NCBI GenBank assembly: GCA_007123655.1
Contig: SKKR01000118.1
Span: forward strand, 1 to 6,038
Direction: 5' to 3'
Length of the DNA: 6,038 nucleotides
From: Thermomicrobiaceae bacterium
GTDB lineage: Bacteria > Chloroflexota > Chloroflexia > Thermomicrobiales > Thermomicrobiaceae
Position 1 is the first letter of the stretch; each line of letters starts with the position of its first letter. Under the pieces are notes generated by a model. It worked only from the letters and a program-made list of their open reading frames with translations, did no database searches and had not been told where the DNA came from. This document shows, piece after piece, positions 5,840-6,038 of the stretch. The position numbers and the translations under genes are program-made.

Positions 5840-6038
5840 TCATCGCTCACCGGGGAGGAGCACCCGAACTCGGTGAAAACAGCGCCCTCGCGTTCGAATC
5901 CGCGCTTGAGAGCGGGGCCGACATGCTGGAGATGGATGTCCAGCGTAGCGCGGACGGGCGTCTCATCGTCATGCATGACACGAAGATCCCGCGTCGGTCC
6001 GGGCAGGTAGTCAGCACCTCCAGCCTGACACATGAACA
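5827..6038 (+). CDS. Glycerophosphodiester phosphodiesterase, N-terminal part (cut by window edge)
   Basis: The first 70 codons are visible. They show the start of a GDPD TIM barrel: AHRGGAPELGEN (7-18) matches the HRG...PENT signature with catalytic H8 and metal ligand E17. GADMLEMDVQRSADG (30-44) carries the metal ligands E35 and D37. VMHD (48-51) carries the second catalytic histidine, H50. These enzymes hydrolyse glycerophosphodiesters, the products of phospholipid deacylation, to glycerol-3-phosphate and an alcohol. No signal peptide precedes the barrel, so a cytosolic location is likely. The ATG at 5827 lies inside the PAP2 gene and has no strong Shine-Dalgarno sequence, which fits translational coupling to that gene. 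The canonical PENT is varied to GENS here. The rest of the protein lies beyond the right edge. Confidence 0.93.
   Translation, partial: MAPLIIAHRGGAPELGENSALAFESALESGADMLEMDVQRSADGRLIVMHDTKIPRRSGQVVSTSSLTHE

Noticed and set aside
1..6038. Search for CRISPR, tRNA, insertion sequence, defence island or toxin-antitoxin signals
   Set aside because: No repeat array, tRNA-like cloverleaf, transposase motif, terminal inverted repeats or paired small genes were seen on either strand.

Overview
This window is a GC-rich bacterial chromosomal segment with six protein-coding genes. One large gene runs leftward off the left edge, and five genes run rightward, the last cut by the right edge. Three of the five complete or 5'-complete rightward genes start with GTG or TTG, each behind a recognisable Shine-Dalgarno sequence. 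The MEP-pathway enzyme IspH, a LuxR/MalT-like ATPase regulator and the general style suggest a free-living bacterium. Chloroflexota (Thermomicrobia-like) is my best guess, but it is an impression from protein character and no search supports it.

Layout. Positions 1-1703 (minus) hold the N-terminal 567 codons of a large AAA/STAND-type ATPase regulator with intact Walker A and Walker B motifs; its C-terminal part lies outside the window. Positions 1704-2090 are a divergent intergenic region with weak promoter-like elements, small dyads and a 10-codon leader ORF overlapping the next start. Positions 2091-2768 encode a HAD subfamily IA hydrolase. A structured 103-base gap follows, then 2872-4020 encodes a membrane-anchored NodB/CE4 polysaccharide deacetylase homologue with altered motifs 3 and 5. 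Positions 4058-5020 encode IspH, followed by a clear intrinsic terminator at 5057-5087. Positions 5123-5839 encode a PAP2-family membrane phosphatase, whose end overlaps the start of a glycerophosphodiester phosphodiesterase (5827 onward).

How the genes fit together. The deacetylase homologue and ispH are 37 bases apart with no terminator between them, so they are probably co-transcribed, and this unit ends at the terminator. The PAP2 phosphatase and the phosphodiesterase overlap by 13 bases and form a second unit whose predicted activities both concern phospholipid or isoprenoid-phosphate turnover. PAP2 enzymes can recycle undecaprenyl pyrophosphate, which is itself built from the IPP that IspH supplies, so an envelope/isoprenoid theme is possible but remains inference. 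I found no tRNA, rRNA, CRISPR array, insertion sequence or phage gene, and no convincing previously undescribed multi-gene system. The most unusual items are the leader ORF before the HAD gene, the deacetylase with missing canonical residues, and the two-tier hairpin after the HAD gene.
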